Source: QHWF01 sp036848175 (GTDB lineage: Bacteria > Acidobacteriota > Vicinamibacteria > Vicinamibacterales > CAVVIG01). Taken from it: 35,529 bases of DNA. Every line of letters starts with the position of its first letter. The first letter of the stretch is position 1. The position numbers were made by a program, and so were the translations under genes. The notes under the pieces were generated by a model. It was given only the letters and a program-made list of their open reading frames with translations. It searched no databases and was not told the DNA's origin. This document shows, in pieces, positions 17,250 through 26,155 of this stretch. Location of the stretch: positions 1 through 35,529 of the forward strand of contig DAIUKO010000035.1 in the NCBI GenBank assembly GCA_036848175.1, read 5' to 3'.

Positions 17250-19829
17250 TCACTCGTTGCGGAGCGCGGTGACAGGGTTCACGACGGTGGCCCTGCGAGC
17301 GGGCACGTAGCAGGCGATGAAGGCGATCACTGCGAGGATGCCGGTGATGATCACGAATGTGGCGGGATCGGTCGGGCTGATCCCGAAGAGCAGACCGGCC
17401 ATGACGCGCGTCAACGCGGCGGCGATGACGATGCCGGCGATTCCGCCCACTGCCGCCATCGTCATGCCCTGGCCGACCAGCATCGCCAGTACATCGCGCG
17501 GCTGGGCGCCGAGCGCCAGCCGCACGCCGATTTCGTGCGTCCGTTCCGTCACGGTGTAGGCGACGACGCCGTAGATGCCGACCGCGGCGAGGACGAGGGC
17601 GAGCGCGGCAAACAGCCCGAGGAGCAGCATGTTGAAGCGGCGCGACGCCAGCGACTGTCCGATTCGCTGCTCCATCGTCCTCACCTCGGAAATCGGCTGA
17701 TCGTGATCGAGCGCGGTGACGATCTCGCGCAGCGCCGGCGCGAACGATGCCGGATCGGAAGCGGTGCGCACCACGAGATCGATCGGCGGCATGCGGAACC
17801 CTTCGAACAGCGGCTGAAAGATCGGGATGTAGAGCTCGGGTTTCTCTACGGCGTCGAGCGCGCGGTGCCTGACGTTGCCGGCAATCCCGACGATCTCGTA
17901 GCGGTTCGCCGTGTCCTGCTGGAACTGGACGCGCTTGCCGAGCGCGTTCTCGTTCGGCCAGTACTTGCGCGCGAACGCGTCGTTGACGACCGCGACGTGC
18001 GGCGCCGCGTCGACGTCGCGTTCGGTGAATTCGCGGCCGCGAATCAGCGGAATCTGCATCGCGCCGAAATATCCGGCGGTCACGAACCGCACCTGCTCGT
18101 CGGGCGACGGCTCCCCTGGTTGAACCGGCCGGCCTTCGACGAAGAAGCTGCGATCGCCGCCGCGGCCGCTGAACGGCACCGCATTGATCGCGGCGGCGGC
18201 CTCGACGGCGCGCGTCTCGACGATCCGCGCGAACAGATCGGTAGTGAAGCGCCGTCCCTTCTCGAGCGTGTATTTCGACGGCGACAGCGCGAGCCTCGCC
18301 GTCAGGACGTGATCTGGATTGAATCCGGGATGCACATCCTGAACGCGCGCGAAGCTGTTGATCAGCAGACCGGCGGCGATCAGCAGGACGAGAGACAGCG
18401 CGATTTCTGAAACGACCAGCGTTCGCCGCACGCGGCCTCGCGCGCCGAGGTCGGCGCTGGTTCGCGTGCCGTCCTTCAACGTCTCGTGCACGTCGTGCCG
18501 CGAGGCGTGCAGCGCCGGCACGAGCCCGAAGAGCAGGCCGGTGAGCATCGAGACGACGAAGGTCAGCGACACGACGCGGCCATCGACCCCGATTTCGTTC
18601 AAGCGCGGAATCGCCGGCGGCGCGAGCGCGACCAGCCCGCTGACGCCCCAGACCGCGAGCAGCAGGCCGAGCGCGCCGCCGCAGAGGCCGAGCACGACGC
18701 TCTCAGTCAGCAGTTGACGCACGATTCGCATCCGGCCGGCGCCGAGCGCCGCGCGGATCGCCATCTCCTTCTGCCGCGCCGCCGCGCGCGCGAGCAGCAG
18801 GTTGGCGACGTTCGCGCACGCGATCACCAGCACGACGCCGACCGCCGCGAGCAGGACGAACAACGCCGGCCCGACGTTGCCGACCAGTTCCTCGTGCAGC
18901 GCCCTGACCGTGGCGCTGAATCCGGTGCGGTAGACGCCGCGGTGCTCGGCGCCCATCTGTTCGCCGAGCATCTTCATCTCGGCTGACGCCTGCGCCACGG
19001 TCGCGCCTTGCTTCAGGCGTCCGATGATCGTGAAGCCATGAGAGCCGCGCTGATCCTCGCTGATGTCCTCCGCCGTGAACGCGAGCGGCTGCCACAGCTC
19101 CGTCACATCGTCTGGAAACGCGAAGCCTGCGCGCGTGACGCCGACGATTTCCAGGTTCGTTCCGTCGACGGCAATCGTCCGGCCAACGATATTCGGATCG
19201 GCGCCGAGACGCCGCTGCCACAGGCTGTGGCTGACGATCGCCACGTGATTGCGCCCGGGCTGTTCGTCCGCGGCGATGAACGTCCGGCCGAGCGCTGGCG
19301 ATTCGCCGAGCATCGTGAAGAGCGACGCGGTGATGACGGCAGCCGGTACTCGCTCCGGCTGATCGAATCCGGTGAGGTTCACGCCGAGGGTGTCGTAGGC
19401 GGCGATGAGGTCGAAGACGCGGTTGCGGTCCCGGTAATCGACGAACTCCGCCGCCGATCCAGGAATCTCCTCGAGGCCTGGCTTGTGCAGGTTCCCCCAG
19501 ACAGCGAGGAGGCGTCCGTCGCGATCGTAGGGCAGCGGCTGGAGGACGACAGCGTTGACGACGCTGAAGATCGCGGCGTTGGCGCCAATTCCGAGCGCCA
19601 GTGTGAGGATGACGACCGCGGCAAAGCCCGGATATTTGCGCAGCGCGCGCCACGCATATCGCACATCGCCGCCGAGATCGGCGAAGGGACGTCTGGAAAA
19701 GTTCGCGCCCTCCAACTCCGCCTCGACGGCCGCGCGCGCGGCCTCGTCGGTCGCGCCTCTGGCGCGCAGATCGTCGTACAGGTCCTGCACGTGCTGGGAG
19801 ATTTCTTCGGGAAGATGCTTCCAGGACAT
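17250..19829 (-). CDS. ADOP-type orphan permease 2 with N-terminal prefix domain
   Basis: 859 residues. A cytoplasmic prefix of about 55 residues (MSWKHLPEEISQHVQDLYDD..., a helical region typical of PadR-linked ADOPs) precedes two MacB-core/FtsX modules. The first module starts at YAWRALRKYPGFAAVVILTLALGIG, with its FtsX block at VVLVIACANVANLLLARAAARQKEMAIRAALGAGRMR; the second ends with TERTHEIGVRLALGAQPRDVL and the conserved final PARRATVVNPVTALRNE. No ATPase gene is nearby. It lies 11 bases downstream of ADOP 3 and is the last gene of the PadR-ADOP 3-ADOP 2 operon. ATG 19829 was chosen because the prefix domain begins there. Function unknown; energy source unclear without an ATPase. Confidence 0.93.
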   Translation of the reverse strand: MSWKHLPEEISQHVQDLYDDLRARGATDEAARAAVEAELEGANFSRRPFADLGGDVRYAWRALRKYPGFAAVVILTLALGIGANAAIFSVVNAVVLQPLPYDRDGRLLAVWGNLHKPGLEEIPGSAAEFVDYRDRNRVFDLIAAYDTLGVNLTGFDQPERVPAAVITASLFTMLGESPALGRTFIAADEQPGRNHVAIVSHSLWQRRLGADPNIVGRTIAVDGTNLEIVGVTRAGFAFPDDVTELWQPLAFTAEDISEDQRGSHGFTIIGRLKQGATVAQASAEMKMLGEQMGAEHRGVYRTGFSATVRALHEELVGNVGPALFVLLAAVGVVLVIACANVANLLLARAAARQKEMAIRAALGAGRMRIVRQLLTESVVLGLCGGALGLLLAVWGVSGLVALAPPAIPRLNEIGVDGRVVSLTFVVSMLTGLLFGLVPALHASRHDVHETLKDGTRTSADLGARGRVRRTLVVSEIALSLVLLIAAGLLINSFARVQDVHPGFNPDHVLTARLALSPSKYTLEKGRRFTTDLFARIVETRAVEAAAAINAVPFSGRGGDRSFFVEGRPVQPGEPSPDEQVRFVTAGYFGAMQIPLIRGREFTERDVDAAPHVAVVNDAFARKYWPNENALGKRVQFQQDTANRYEIVGIAGNVRHRALDAVEKPELYIPIFQPLFEGFRMPPIDLVVRTASDPASFAPALREIVTALDHDQPISEVRTMEQRIGQSLASRRFNMLLLGLFAALALVLAAVGIYGVVAYTVTERTHEIGVRLALGAQPRDVLAMLVGQGMTMAAVGGIAGIVIAAALTRVMAGLLFGISPTDPATFVIITGILAVIAFIACYVPARRATVVNPVTALRNE

Positions 19830-19840
19830 GGGCCGCTCAC

Positions 19841-22528
19841 TCACTCGTTTTTGAGGACGGCAATCGGATCGATCGAAACGGCACTCCACGCGGGTACGAG
19901 ACTCGCGGCGACACCGCTGGCAACGAGCAGGGCGATCACGGTGACGAACGTCGCCGGGTCGGTCGCGCTGGTGCCGACGAGGACGCTGTCCATGGCGCGG
20001 CCGATCGCCCATCCGGCGACGATGCCGACCACGAGGCCGGCCGCGATCAGGCGGGAGCTGCGGCCGACGAAGAGCCTGATGACGTCGCCGCCGGTCGCAC
20101 CGAGCGCCATGCGCACGCCGATCTCGTGGCGGCGCTGGTTGACGGCGAAGGCGGTGACGCCGTAGACACCGGTCACCGCGATGATCAAACCGATGGCGGC
20201 GAAACCGACGAACAGCGCCACGATCAGCTCGTAGGTGCGGCGGAACGACGCGATCTGCGAGGTGAAGGTGAGCACCTGCGACACCGCGAGGTTCCGATCG
20301 ACGTCCCGCAGCACGTCACGGACGGCGGGCGCCGTCGCACCCGAATCGTCGTGCGCGCGCGCGATGAACACCACGCTCGCGAGCGAACGGCCGCCGAGCG
20401 GCCGGTACAGCCGCGGCGGCGGCGGCTGAGTCACCGCTGACGACAGCACGTTCTCGATCACGCCGATGATCTCGATCGGCTCTCCCGTCTGCTCGCCGCC
20501 GGCATCGACCATCGCGATGTGCGCGCCGAGCGGAGATTCGCCGGGCCAGTACCGGCGCACCGCTTCGCGATTCACCACCGCAACCGCACGCGTCGCATCG
20601 TCCACACGCCACATGCGGCCCTCGAGCAGCGTGACGCCCAGCGCGTGCGGATAGTCGCCGAGCGTCTCGACCTCGAAGGCCGACGGAAGATCCGCGATCG
20701 TCGCCGGTGCTCGACCGATGATGGTGAACCGGCGGCGCGCCTCGCCATCGATGAGGGGCAAGCGATAGGTCGCCGCCGCGGCGCTCAGGCCGGGAATCGC
20801 GCTCAAACGTTCGAGAATCGATTCCACGGTTCGCCGCCGCACCTCGTCGGATCGATAGGCCGGCGGATCGAAGCGCACGCGGGTCGTCAGGATGTTCTCG
20901 AAGGTGAAACCGACGGGAACGTGCTCGAGCGCGTTGACCGTCCGCACCACGAGACCCGCAACGAAGAGCACCGCCAGCGCGAAGCCGACCTGCGCCACGA
21001 CGAGAATCGCGCGGCGCCGATTGCCGCGCAGCGAATCGCTGGCGTCACGGCCGCCGTCCTTCAAGTCTTCGGTCAGGTCCGGCCGCGAGGACTGGAGCGC
21101 CGGCATCACCGCGAAGAGCAGCGGCGCGAGGAGCGACAACGCGCATGCAAAGGCCAGCAAGTTGCCGTTCAGCGTCAGTCTTTGGAAATACGACTCCGGC
21201 GACGCGAGTCGGAATGCGACCAGCCCCGCGTAGCCGAGGACGAGGCCGAAGGCGCCGCTGACGCAGCCGACGATGAAGCCTTCCGCCAGCAGCTGCCGGA
21301 CGAGACGGCCACGCGTCGCGCCGAGCGCCAGCCGCAGGGCGATCTCTTTTCGGCGCGCGCTCGCCCGCGCGAGCATCACCGTCGCCACGTTCGCGCACGC
21401 GACCACGAGCACGAGCATCGTCACGACGCCGAGGAGCGCCAGGTAGATCCACGTGGACGCGCCGACGGTCGATTCACGCAGCGTTATCGCGTGAAGGCGC
21501 CAGTCGGCGTGGTTCAACGGATCGGCGCGCTGCAACCGCTCGCCAATCGTTGTCAGCTCGGCGTTGATGGCGTCGAGCGTCACGCCGGGCGGGCGCAGCG
21601 CGTAGAGAGTCAGCGGACGCTCGTTGCGCGTTTCAGCGGCGCGCGACGTGTCCAGCGGCAGCCAGAGATCGATGTCCGCGAGATCGCCGATCTCGATCGC
21701 CGGCGTGAGGACACCGACGACGGTGTGGCTTTCGCCGTTGATGGTGACGGCGCGGCCGATAATCGTCGGGTCGGCGGCGAAATGGGCGGTCCAGAAACGG
21801 TGACTGAGCACGGTGACGTTCATCCGCCCTGGCGTCCCCTCGTCTCGAAGGAACGTGCGTCCGGCGAACGGCCCGAGGTCCCAGGTCGAAAAGATATTCG
21901 GCGTCACGACGCTCACGACCACCGCCAGCGGATCGCCGGCGCCGGTCAGCGAAGCTTCGTCCGAGCGATCGGCCGCGACGTCCACGAACGACGTCGCCTG
22001 ACGCGTGAGATCCAGATAGTCGGCAATCGAGAGGCGTTCGCGATTGCTGCCCGTCCTGCGATCGACGCCGAAGATGGTCACCAGATCCTTTGCGTTCCCC
22101 AGCGGCAGCGGCCGCAGGATGAGCAGATCGGCAAAACCGAAGACGATCGCGTTGGCCGCGATCGCGAGGGCGAGCGTGAAGACGACGACCAGCGAGGCGA
22201 CGCGATCCTTGACGAGCAGTCGCGCGCCGAAGCGAAGGTCCCGCCAGACACCGCCGAGGAGTCCGCGCCTGTTCGCGCCGGCGCCAAGCGCCAGCGGCTC
22301 GCCGGTTCGCGATCGCTCGATGCCCGTCAGCTCGCGCACGAGATCGGCGTCGTCCAGCTCCGCGAGCGCTTCGCGCCGCGCCACGTCTTCAGTGGCGCCG
22401 CCGGCGCGCAGTTCGTTGTAGCGATCGTCGAGATGCTGCGAGAGCTCATCGACGATCTCGCGCTCTCGCTCCGGCGCGATCCGCAGTCCGTCGAGGCGGC
22501 GCTCAATCGGGTATCGCCAATCAGGCAT
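19841..22528 (-). CDS. ADOP-type orphan permease 3 with N-terminal prefix domain
   Basis: 895 residues from ATG 22528. The prefix (PDWRYPIERRLDGLRIAPE...IVDELSQHLDDRYNELRAGG) is followed by a WRDLRFGARLLVKDRVASLVVVFTLALAIAANAIVFG first helix and two MacB-core/FtsX modules; the FtsX signatures are VVACANVATVMLARASARRKEIALRLALGATRGR and NQRRHEIGVRMALGATGG. The start codon overlaps the end of the PadR gene by 8 bases (ATGCCTGA), so translation is coupled to the regulator; a GTG at 22537 is a less likely start. It is the middle gene of the operon and has a C-terminus (SIDPIAVLKNE) very like that of ADOP 2, but the two differ enough in the periplasmic cores to suggest different ligands, or two unlike subunits of one complex. 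Confidence 0.92.
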   Translation of the reverse strand: MPDWRYPIERRLDGLRIAPEREREIVDELSQHLDDRYNELRAGGATEDVARREALAELDDADLVRELTGIERSRTGEPLALGAGANRRGLLGGVWRDLRFGARLLVKDRVASLVVVFTLALAIAANAIVFGFADLLILRPLPLGNAKDLVTIFGVDRRTGSNRERLSIADYLDLTRQATSFVDVAADRSDEASLTGAGDPLAVVVSVVTPNIFSTWDLGPFAGRTFLRDEGTPGRMNVTVLSHRFWTAHFAADPTIIGRAVTINGESHTVVGVLTPAIEIGDLADIDLWLPLDTSRAAETRNERPLTLYALRPPGVTLDAINAELTTIGERLQRADPLNHADWRLHAITLRESTVGASTWIYLALLGVVTMLVLVVACANVATVMLARASARRKEIALRLALGATRGRLVRQLLAEGFIVGCVSGAFGLVLGYAGLVAFRLASPESYFQRLTLNGNLLAFACALSLLAPLLFAVMPALQSSRPDLTEDLKDGGRDASDSLRGNRRRAILVVAQVGFALAVLFVAGLVVRTVNALEHVPVGFTFENILTTRVRFDPPAYRSDEVRRRTVESILERLSAIPGLSAAAATYRLPLIDGEARRRFTIIGRAPATIADLPSAFEVETLGDYPHALGVTLLEGRMWRVDDATRAVAVVNREAVRRYWPGESPLGAHIAMVDAGGEQTGEPIEIIGVIENVLSSAVTQPPPPRLYRPLGGRSLASVVFIARAHDDSGATAPAVRDVLRDVDRNLAVSQVLTFTSQIASFRRTYELIVALFVGFAAIGLIIAVTGVYGVTAFAVNQRRHEIGVRMALGATGGDVIRLFVGRSSRLIAAGLVVGIVAGWAIGRAMDSVLVGTSATDPATFVTVIALLVASGVAASLVPAWSAVSIDPIAVLKNE

Positions 22529-22853
22529 TCTCGACACCTGCGATGCGATTGATCGCGTCGGCGAATTCCCGCCAGGTGTTGCGCTGCGCCTTCAGGACCT
22601 GTTCGCCGGCCGGCGTGAGCCGGTAGTAGCGGCGGCGGCGCTGCCCTGCTTTCTCGATCCAGCGGCCCTGAATCCAGCCGCGCTTCTCCAGCCGATAGAG
22701 CAGCGGATACAGGGATGCGACGCGAAACTTGAGGACCCCTTCCGATCGCGCCTCGATGAGTTTGCTGAGGTCGTAGCCATGCCGGGGCTGGTCCTCGACG
22801 AGCGAGAGGATCAGCAGTTCGGCGCTTCCCTTTTTCAGCTCGCGATCGAGCAT
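22521..22853 (-). CDS. PadR-family transcriptional regulator of the ADOP operon
   Basis: 110 residues: a single winged-helix PadR domain with the landmark LKKGSAELLILSLVEDQPRHGYDLSKLIE, the wing FRVASLYPLLYRLEKRGWIQGRW and YYRLTPAGEQVL. The short C-terminal helix used for dimerisation is present, but there is no larger ligand domain, as in PadR subfamily 2 and the acidobacterial ADOP-linked PadRs. It should repress its own operon; PadR proteins of this kind release DNA on binding hydrophobic compounds. ATG 22853 is preferred because family members start at (M)xDRELKKGS; ATG 22874 is possible. First gene of the operon with ADOP 3 (8-base overlap) and ADOP 2. Divergent from the ECF sigma gene. 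Confidence 0.92.
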   Translation of the reverse strand: MLDRELKKGSAELLILSLVEDQPRHGYDLSKLIEARSEGVLKFRVASLYPLLYRLEKRGWIQGRWIEKAGQRRRRYYRLTPAGEQVLKAQRNTWREFADAINRIAGVENA

Positions 22854-22880
22854 CTGCGACCTGATGTGTTGCATAGCGAC

Positions 22881-22909
22881 ATATTGCGTAAAAGCATAGA
22901 CGAAGTCAA
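22881..22909 (-). promoter_or_regulatory. Candidate promoter of the PadR-ADOP operon
   Basis: TTGACT (22909-22904) and CAATAT (22886-22881) are 17 bases apart on the minus strand. The -10 match is poor. The imperfect palindrome ATATTGC...GCATA (22881-22898) overlaps it and is a reasonable place for PadR autoregulation. Confidence 0.27.
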
Positions 22910-23011
22910 CCTGGGCCTGGTTCAGGATTTCGGATTCGCGATTCGATCGTCCCGCCAGGCGCGCGGTTAACATCCGGCGCGGCGCCCCCGTCTGCTCGAG
23001 GGACGCCAGAA

Positions 23012-23596
23012 ATGGAGCTTGTGTTCGAGGCCCGCCGGTTTCACGCCGTGTTGAACGCTCCGCGAGTCGCGACGCTGAACGCCGGGCGCGGCAACGATGC
23101 CGCGACCATCCGCGCCGTCGCCGCGGGCGACGAGGACGCGTTCGCCCGCCTCTATGCCGGCTACGTGCGCATGGTCCACGCGATTCTGCTCGGCCGCATT
23201 CCACGGCGCGACGTCGACGATCTCGTGCAGGACGTCTTCATCACGGCGTACACGCGCATCGGCGAACTGCGCGACGCGGCGGCGTTCGGCGGCTGGATTG
23301 CGACCATCGCGCGCAACCGCGCGACCGACTACCTCCGGCAGTCGCGCGACCAAGTGGAGTTGCCCGACGAGATGCCCGGCGGCGATCCGATCGAGGCCGA
23401 GACGCTCGTGATTCTCGACGCCGTGCGCAAGCTGCCGGAGGCCTATCGCGAGACGCTGCTGATGCGGCTGGTCGAAGGCATGAGCGGAAACGAAATCGCG
23501 GAACGGACCGGGCTGACCCCGGCATCGGTGCGCGTGAACCTCCACCGCGGGATGAAATTGCTGCGTGAGAAGCTGGGATGGACTGGCCATGAGTGA
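23012..23596 (+). CDS. ECF-type RNA polymerase sigma factor
   Basis: 194 residues with only regions sigma2 and sigma4, as in extracytoplasmic-function sigma factors. Region 2 runs through ARLYAGYVRMVHAIL, RRDVDDLVQDVFITAYTRI and FGGWIATIARNRATDYLR; region 4 is LPEAYRETLLMRLVEGMSGNEIAERTGLTPASVRVNLHRGMKLLREKLG. It should direct transcription of a small regulon in response to an envelope signal. ATG 23012 has GAGGG 9 bases upstream; the first 30 residues are not part of the domain. It overlaps the following FecR-like gene by 8 bases (ATGAGTGA), the usual arrangement of a sigma factor with its membrane-bound controller. Divergent from PadR. Confidence 0.93.
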   Translation: MELVFEARRFHAVLNAPRVATLNAGRGNDAATIRAVAAGDEDAFARLYAGYVRMVHAILLGRIPRRDVDDLVQDVFITAYTRIGELRDAAAFGGWIATIARNRATDYLRQSRDQVELPDEMPGGDPIEAETLVILDAVRKLPEAYRETLLMRLVEGMSGNEIAERTGLTPASVRVNLHRGMKLLREKLGWTGHE

Positions 23597-24590
23597 CGAC
23601 TACCTGTGGGACGGCTCCGGCCCGCCGGACCCCGACGTGCAGCGGCTGGAAGCGCTGCTCGGCCGGCTGCGGACGCCGCTCGCCGATCGGCCGGCGCCGC
23701 GCCTGCCGCGCCCGCCGGTGCGGTGGCGGACGCTGCGCTATCTCGGACCGGCTCTCGCGGCGGCGGCGGCGATGCTCCTCATGATCGGCGTGACTCTGCG
23801 GACTCGCTCGGTTGCGTCATGGGAAGTGGCGAACCTCGCCGGCCAGCCGCGTGTCGAGTCGTCAACGCTCGCCGGCAGCGGCCGGATTACCGTCGGACAG
23901 ACGCTCGTCACCGACGGCCGATCGCAGGCGCGGATGACCGTCGCGACGATCGGCCAGGTCACGATCGACACGAACACCCGCGTGCGGCTCGTCGCGACCC
24001 GCGACGGCCATCATCGACTCGCGCTCGAGCACGGAACGCTGCGGGCGGTGATCAACGCGCCGCCGGGTCAATTCATCGTCAACACGCCATCGGCGACCGC
24101 GACCGATCTCGGCTGCGCCTACACGCTCCACGTCGACGAAGACGGCGCGGGGTATCTCAGCGTCACCTCCGGCTGGGTGGCTCTGGATCTCAATGGCCGC
24201 GAGTCGCTCGTTCCAGTCGGCGCCTCGTGCCGGACCGACGCGCAGCGCGGCCCGGGCACGCCGTCGTACGACGATGCCGATCCGGAGATGCGGCGGGCGC
24301 TCGACGACTTCGACGATGCGCGCGATGCGGCGGCCCGATCGGCTGCGCTTCGCGTCGTGCTCGCGCACACAGGGCCGGGCGATGCGATGACGCTGTGGCA
24401 CTTGATTTCTCGCGTCGAGCCGCCGGACCGTCCCGCGATCGTCGACGCGCTCGCGGATCTCCTGCCGATGCCGCCGGGCGTCACGCGCGACGCTGTGCTG
24501 CGCCTCGACCGATCAGCGCTCGATCAATGGTGGAACGCGCTCGGACTCGGCGAAGCGAACTGGTGGCGCAACTTCAAACCCGCGATGTAA
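23589..24590 (+). CDS. FecR-like transmembrane protein, probable anti-sigma factor
   Basis: 333 residues. The N-terminal 45 residues are cytoplasmic and Pro/Arg-rich, a single membrane helix lies at about 52-70, and the periplasmic part contains a FecR domain (about 95-195: repetitive beta strands such as ARMTVATIGQVTIDTNTRVRL, LEHGTLRAVINAPPGQFIVNTP and ATATDLGCAYTLHVD). The C-terminal 120 residues are helical and unassigned. The N-terminal part is too short for a zinc-finger anti-sigma domain, so direct sigma binding is inferred only from the gene pair. FecR proteins normally relay a signal from a TonB-dependent receptor, and none is encoded nearby. Start overlaps the sigma stop by 8 bases. 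The epimerase gene follows 12 bases later. Confidence 0.86.
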   Translation: MSDDYLWDGSGPPDPDVQRLEALLGRLRTPLADRPAPRLPRPPVRWRTLRYLGPALAAAAAMLLMIGVTLRTRSVASWEVANLAGQPRVESSTLAGSGRITVGQTLVTDGRSQARMTVATIGQVTIDTNTRVRLVATRDGHHRLALEHGTLRAVINAPPGQFIVNTPSATATDLGCAYTLHVDEDGAGYLSVTSGWVALDLNGRESLVPVGASCRTDAQRGPGTPSYDDADPEMRRALDDFDDARDAAARSAALRVVLAHTGPGDAMTLWHLISRVEPPDRPAIVDALADLLPMPPGVTRDAVLRLDRSALDQWWNALGLGEANWWRNFKPAM

Positions 24591-24602
24591 CTTAGGGACG
24601 CC

Positions 24603-25637
24603 ATGCGTCTCCTCCTCATCGGCGGGAATGGCTTCATCGGACCCTTCGTGAAGACCGAGCTCGAGCGGCGCGGACACGAGGTGTTCACGCTTCATCGTCC
24701 GCGGACGCACGCCGTGCCGGGCCCTCGGGAAATCTTCGCCGACCGACGACGCCTCGCCGACTACGCCGGCGAGCTGCGGGCCCTCGCGCCCGACGTGGTG
24801 ATCGATCTGATTCTCAGCTCCGGCACGCAGGCGCGCGATCTGATGCGCGTCTTCGCCGGCGCGGCCGGCCGCGTCGTCGCGTTGAGCAGCGGCGACGTCT
24901 ATCGTGCCTGCGGCGTGACGCACGGTCTCGAGGCGGGGCCGCTCGAACCGCTGCCGCTCACCGAAGCCTCGGCACTGCGGACGAAGCTTCAGACGTATCC
25001 ACCGGCACAAGTGCAGATGCTCCAGCAGATATTCGGCTGGCTCGACGAGGCCTACGACAAGATTCCAGTCGAGCAGGAGATCCTCGCGAGCCCTGAGCTG
25101 CCGGGAACGGTCCTGCGACTGCCGATGGTCTACGGTCCCGGCGATGCGCTGCATCGCTTCCATCCGATCGTGAAACGGATCACCGACGGCCGGCGGACGA
25201 TTGTGGTTTCCGAGGACATGGGCGCGTGGCGCGCGACGAAAGGCTACGTCGAGAACGTCGCAGCGGCGATCGCGCTCGCCGCCGTCTCGGATCGCGCGGC
25301 GGGCAGAATCTACAACGTCGGCGAAGCGGACGCGCTGACGGAGCTCGAATGGGCGCGGCGGATCGCGGCCGCGCTCGAATGGCACGGCGAGCTCGTCGCG
25401 CTGCCGGATGCGATCGTGCCGCCGTACCTGCGCGCGCCCGGCAACACGAAACAGCACTGGGTGACCGACACCACGCGGCTTCGCGAAGAGCTCGGATTCG
25501 AGGAGCGTGTATCGCGCGACGAGGCCATCAGGCGTACTGTCGAATGGGAGCGCGCGAATCCGCCGTCCGGGTTCACGCCGCACCAGTTCGACTATGCTGC
25601 CGAGGACGCGGCGCTGGCCAAATCTATTTCAGCGTGA
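24603..25637 (+). CDS. NAD-dependent epimerase/dehydratase (extended SDR family)
   Basis: 344 residues with the Rossmann dinucleotide motif GGNGFIG (7-13) at the very N-terminus and a DVVIDLIL strand. The ALSSGDVYR segment carries the catalytic Ser/Thr region, and LRLPMVYGPGD is the conserved substrate-domain strand. The active-site Tyr and Lys appear as Y-D-K-I-P-V-E, not Y-x-x-x-K, as in a subgroup of SDR-like reductases, so the exact reaction (epimerisation, dehydration or reduction) cannot be named. It lies 12 bases after the FecR-like gene and is probably in the same transcript. Its last 14 bases overlap the convergent TonB-C gene. Confidence 0.88.
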   Translation: MRLLLIGGNGFIGPFVKTELERRGHEVFTLHRPRTHAVPGPREIFADRRRLADYAGELRALAPDVVIDLILSSGTQARDLMRVFAGAAGRVVALSSGDVYRACGVTHGLEAGPLEPLPLTEASALRTKLQTYPPAQVQMLQQIFGWLDEAYDKIPVEQEILASPELPGTVLRLPMVYGPGDALHRFHPIVKRITDGRRTIVVSEDMGAWRATKGYVENVAAAIALAAVSDRAAGRIYNVGEADALTELEWARRIAAALEWHGELVALPDAIVPPYLRAPGNTKQHWVTDTTRLREELGFEERVSRDEAIRRTVEWERANPPSGFTPHQFDYAAEDAALAKSISA

Positions 25638-25983
25638 AGTTGATCTCGACGTCGACCTGCACGGCGACGGCCTTGCCGTCCTTCGTGCCCGGCTTGAACT
25701 GCCACTGCTTCATCGCCTTCACCGCTTCCTGATCGAGACCATACGTGGAATCGAGCGAGCGCGCGACCTTCACGTCGCCGACGGCGCCGTCAGCGCGCAC
25801 CACGACCTCGAGACCGACGGTCCCCTCGATGTGCGCATCCATCGCCTCCTGCGTGTAGACCGCCTTCACCTGTTTGATGACGACGGGGAGCGTCACACCA
25901 TTGCCGGGTTTGTAGACGCTCTGCTCCTGCGCGCCCAGCAGCACGCCGGTAATCACGACGCACGCGCCAAGGAAAATCCGCAT
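25624..25983 (-). CDS. Small exported TonB C-terminal domain protein
   Basis: 119 residues: a signal peptide (IFLGACVVITGVLLGAQ) followed almost at once by a TonB C-terminal domain (VKAVYTQEAMDAHIEGTVGLEVVVRADGAVGDVKVARS...LDQEAVKAMKQWQFKPGTKDGKAVAVQVDVEINFTL). Classical TonB has a membrane anchor and a long Pro-rich spanning region; both are missing, so after cleavage the domain would be free in the periplasm and could not by itself transmit force from ExbBD. Similar stand-alone domains are common in Acidobacteriota with unknown roles. The 3' end overlaps the convergent epimerase gene by 14 bases. It starts 40 bases from the M28 peptidase open frame and is divergent from it. Confidence 0.88.
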   Translation of the reverse strand: MRIFLGACVVITGVLLGAQEQSVYKPGNGVTLPVVIKQVKAVYTQEAMDAHIEGTVGLEVVVRADGAVGDVKVARSLDSTYGLDQEAVKAMKQWQFKPGTKDGKAVAVQVDVEINFTLK

Positions 25984-26090
25984 TGCACACCTCCCGCGCT
26001 ATGGCAGATTAAGACACCGTGAGATGCGATTTGGCCGTTATCGTGACGATCGTTCCGAAGTGAGGCCGACCGGAAAGCCGCAGGCCCGCC

Positions 26091-26155
26091 GTTCGACAAG
26101 CTCACCACGAGCGGTGAGGGGGTCAACCCGCACGCTCACCCTGAGCCTGTCGAAG
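26091..26155. repeat. REP-like inverted repeat (TTCGACAAGCTCA... type)
   Basis: Arms 26091-26113 and 26133-26155 are 23 bases each and complementary at 17 positions. They contain the TTCGACA-(A/G)-GCTCA core seen in widespread intergenic REP elements. The left arm matches the tandem copies at 35486-35529 with two differences over 25 bases. The element overlaps the 5' end of the M28 peptidase reading frame. Confidence 0.75.

Noticed and set aside
17250..22528. MacB-type ABC exporter operon
   Set aside because: No MacA adaptor and no ATPase; each protein has two permease modules, which fits ADOP and not MacB.
24603..25637. Loss of the SDR catalytic motif making the epimerase inactive
   Set aside because: The Y-D-K-I-x-V-E form recurs in a recognised subgroup, so it is probably a family feature and not a defect.
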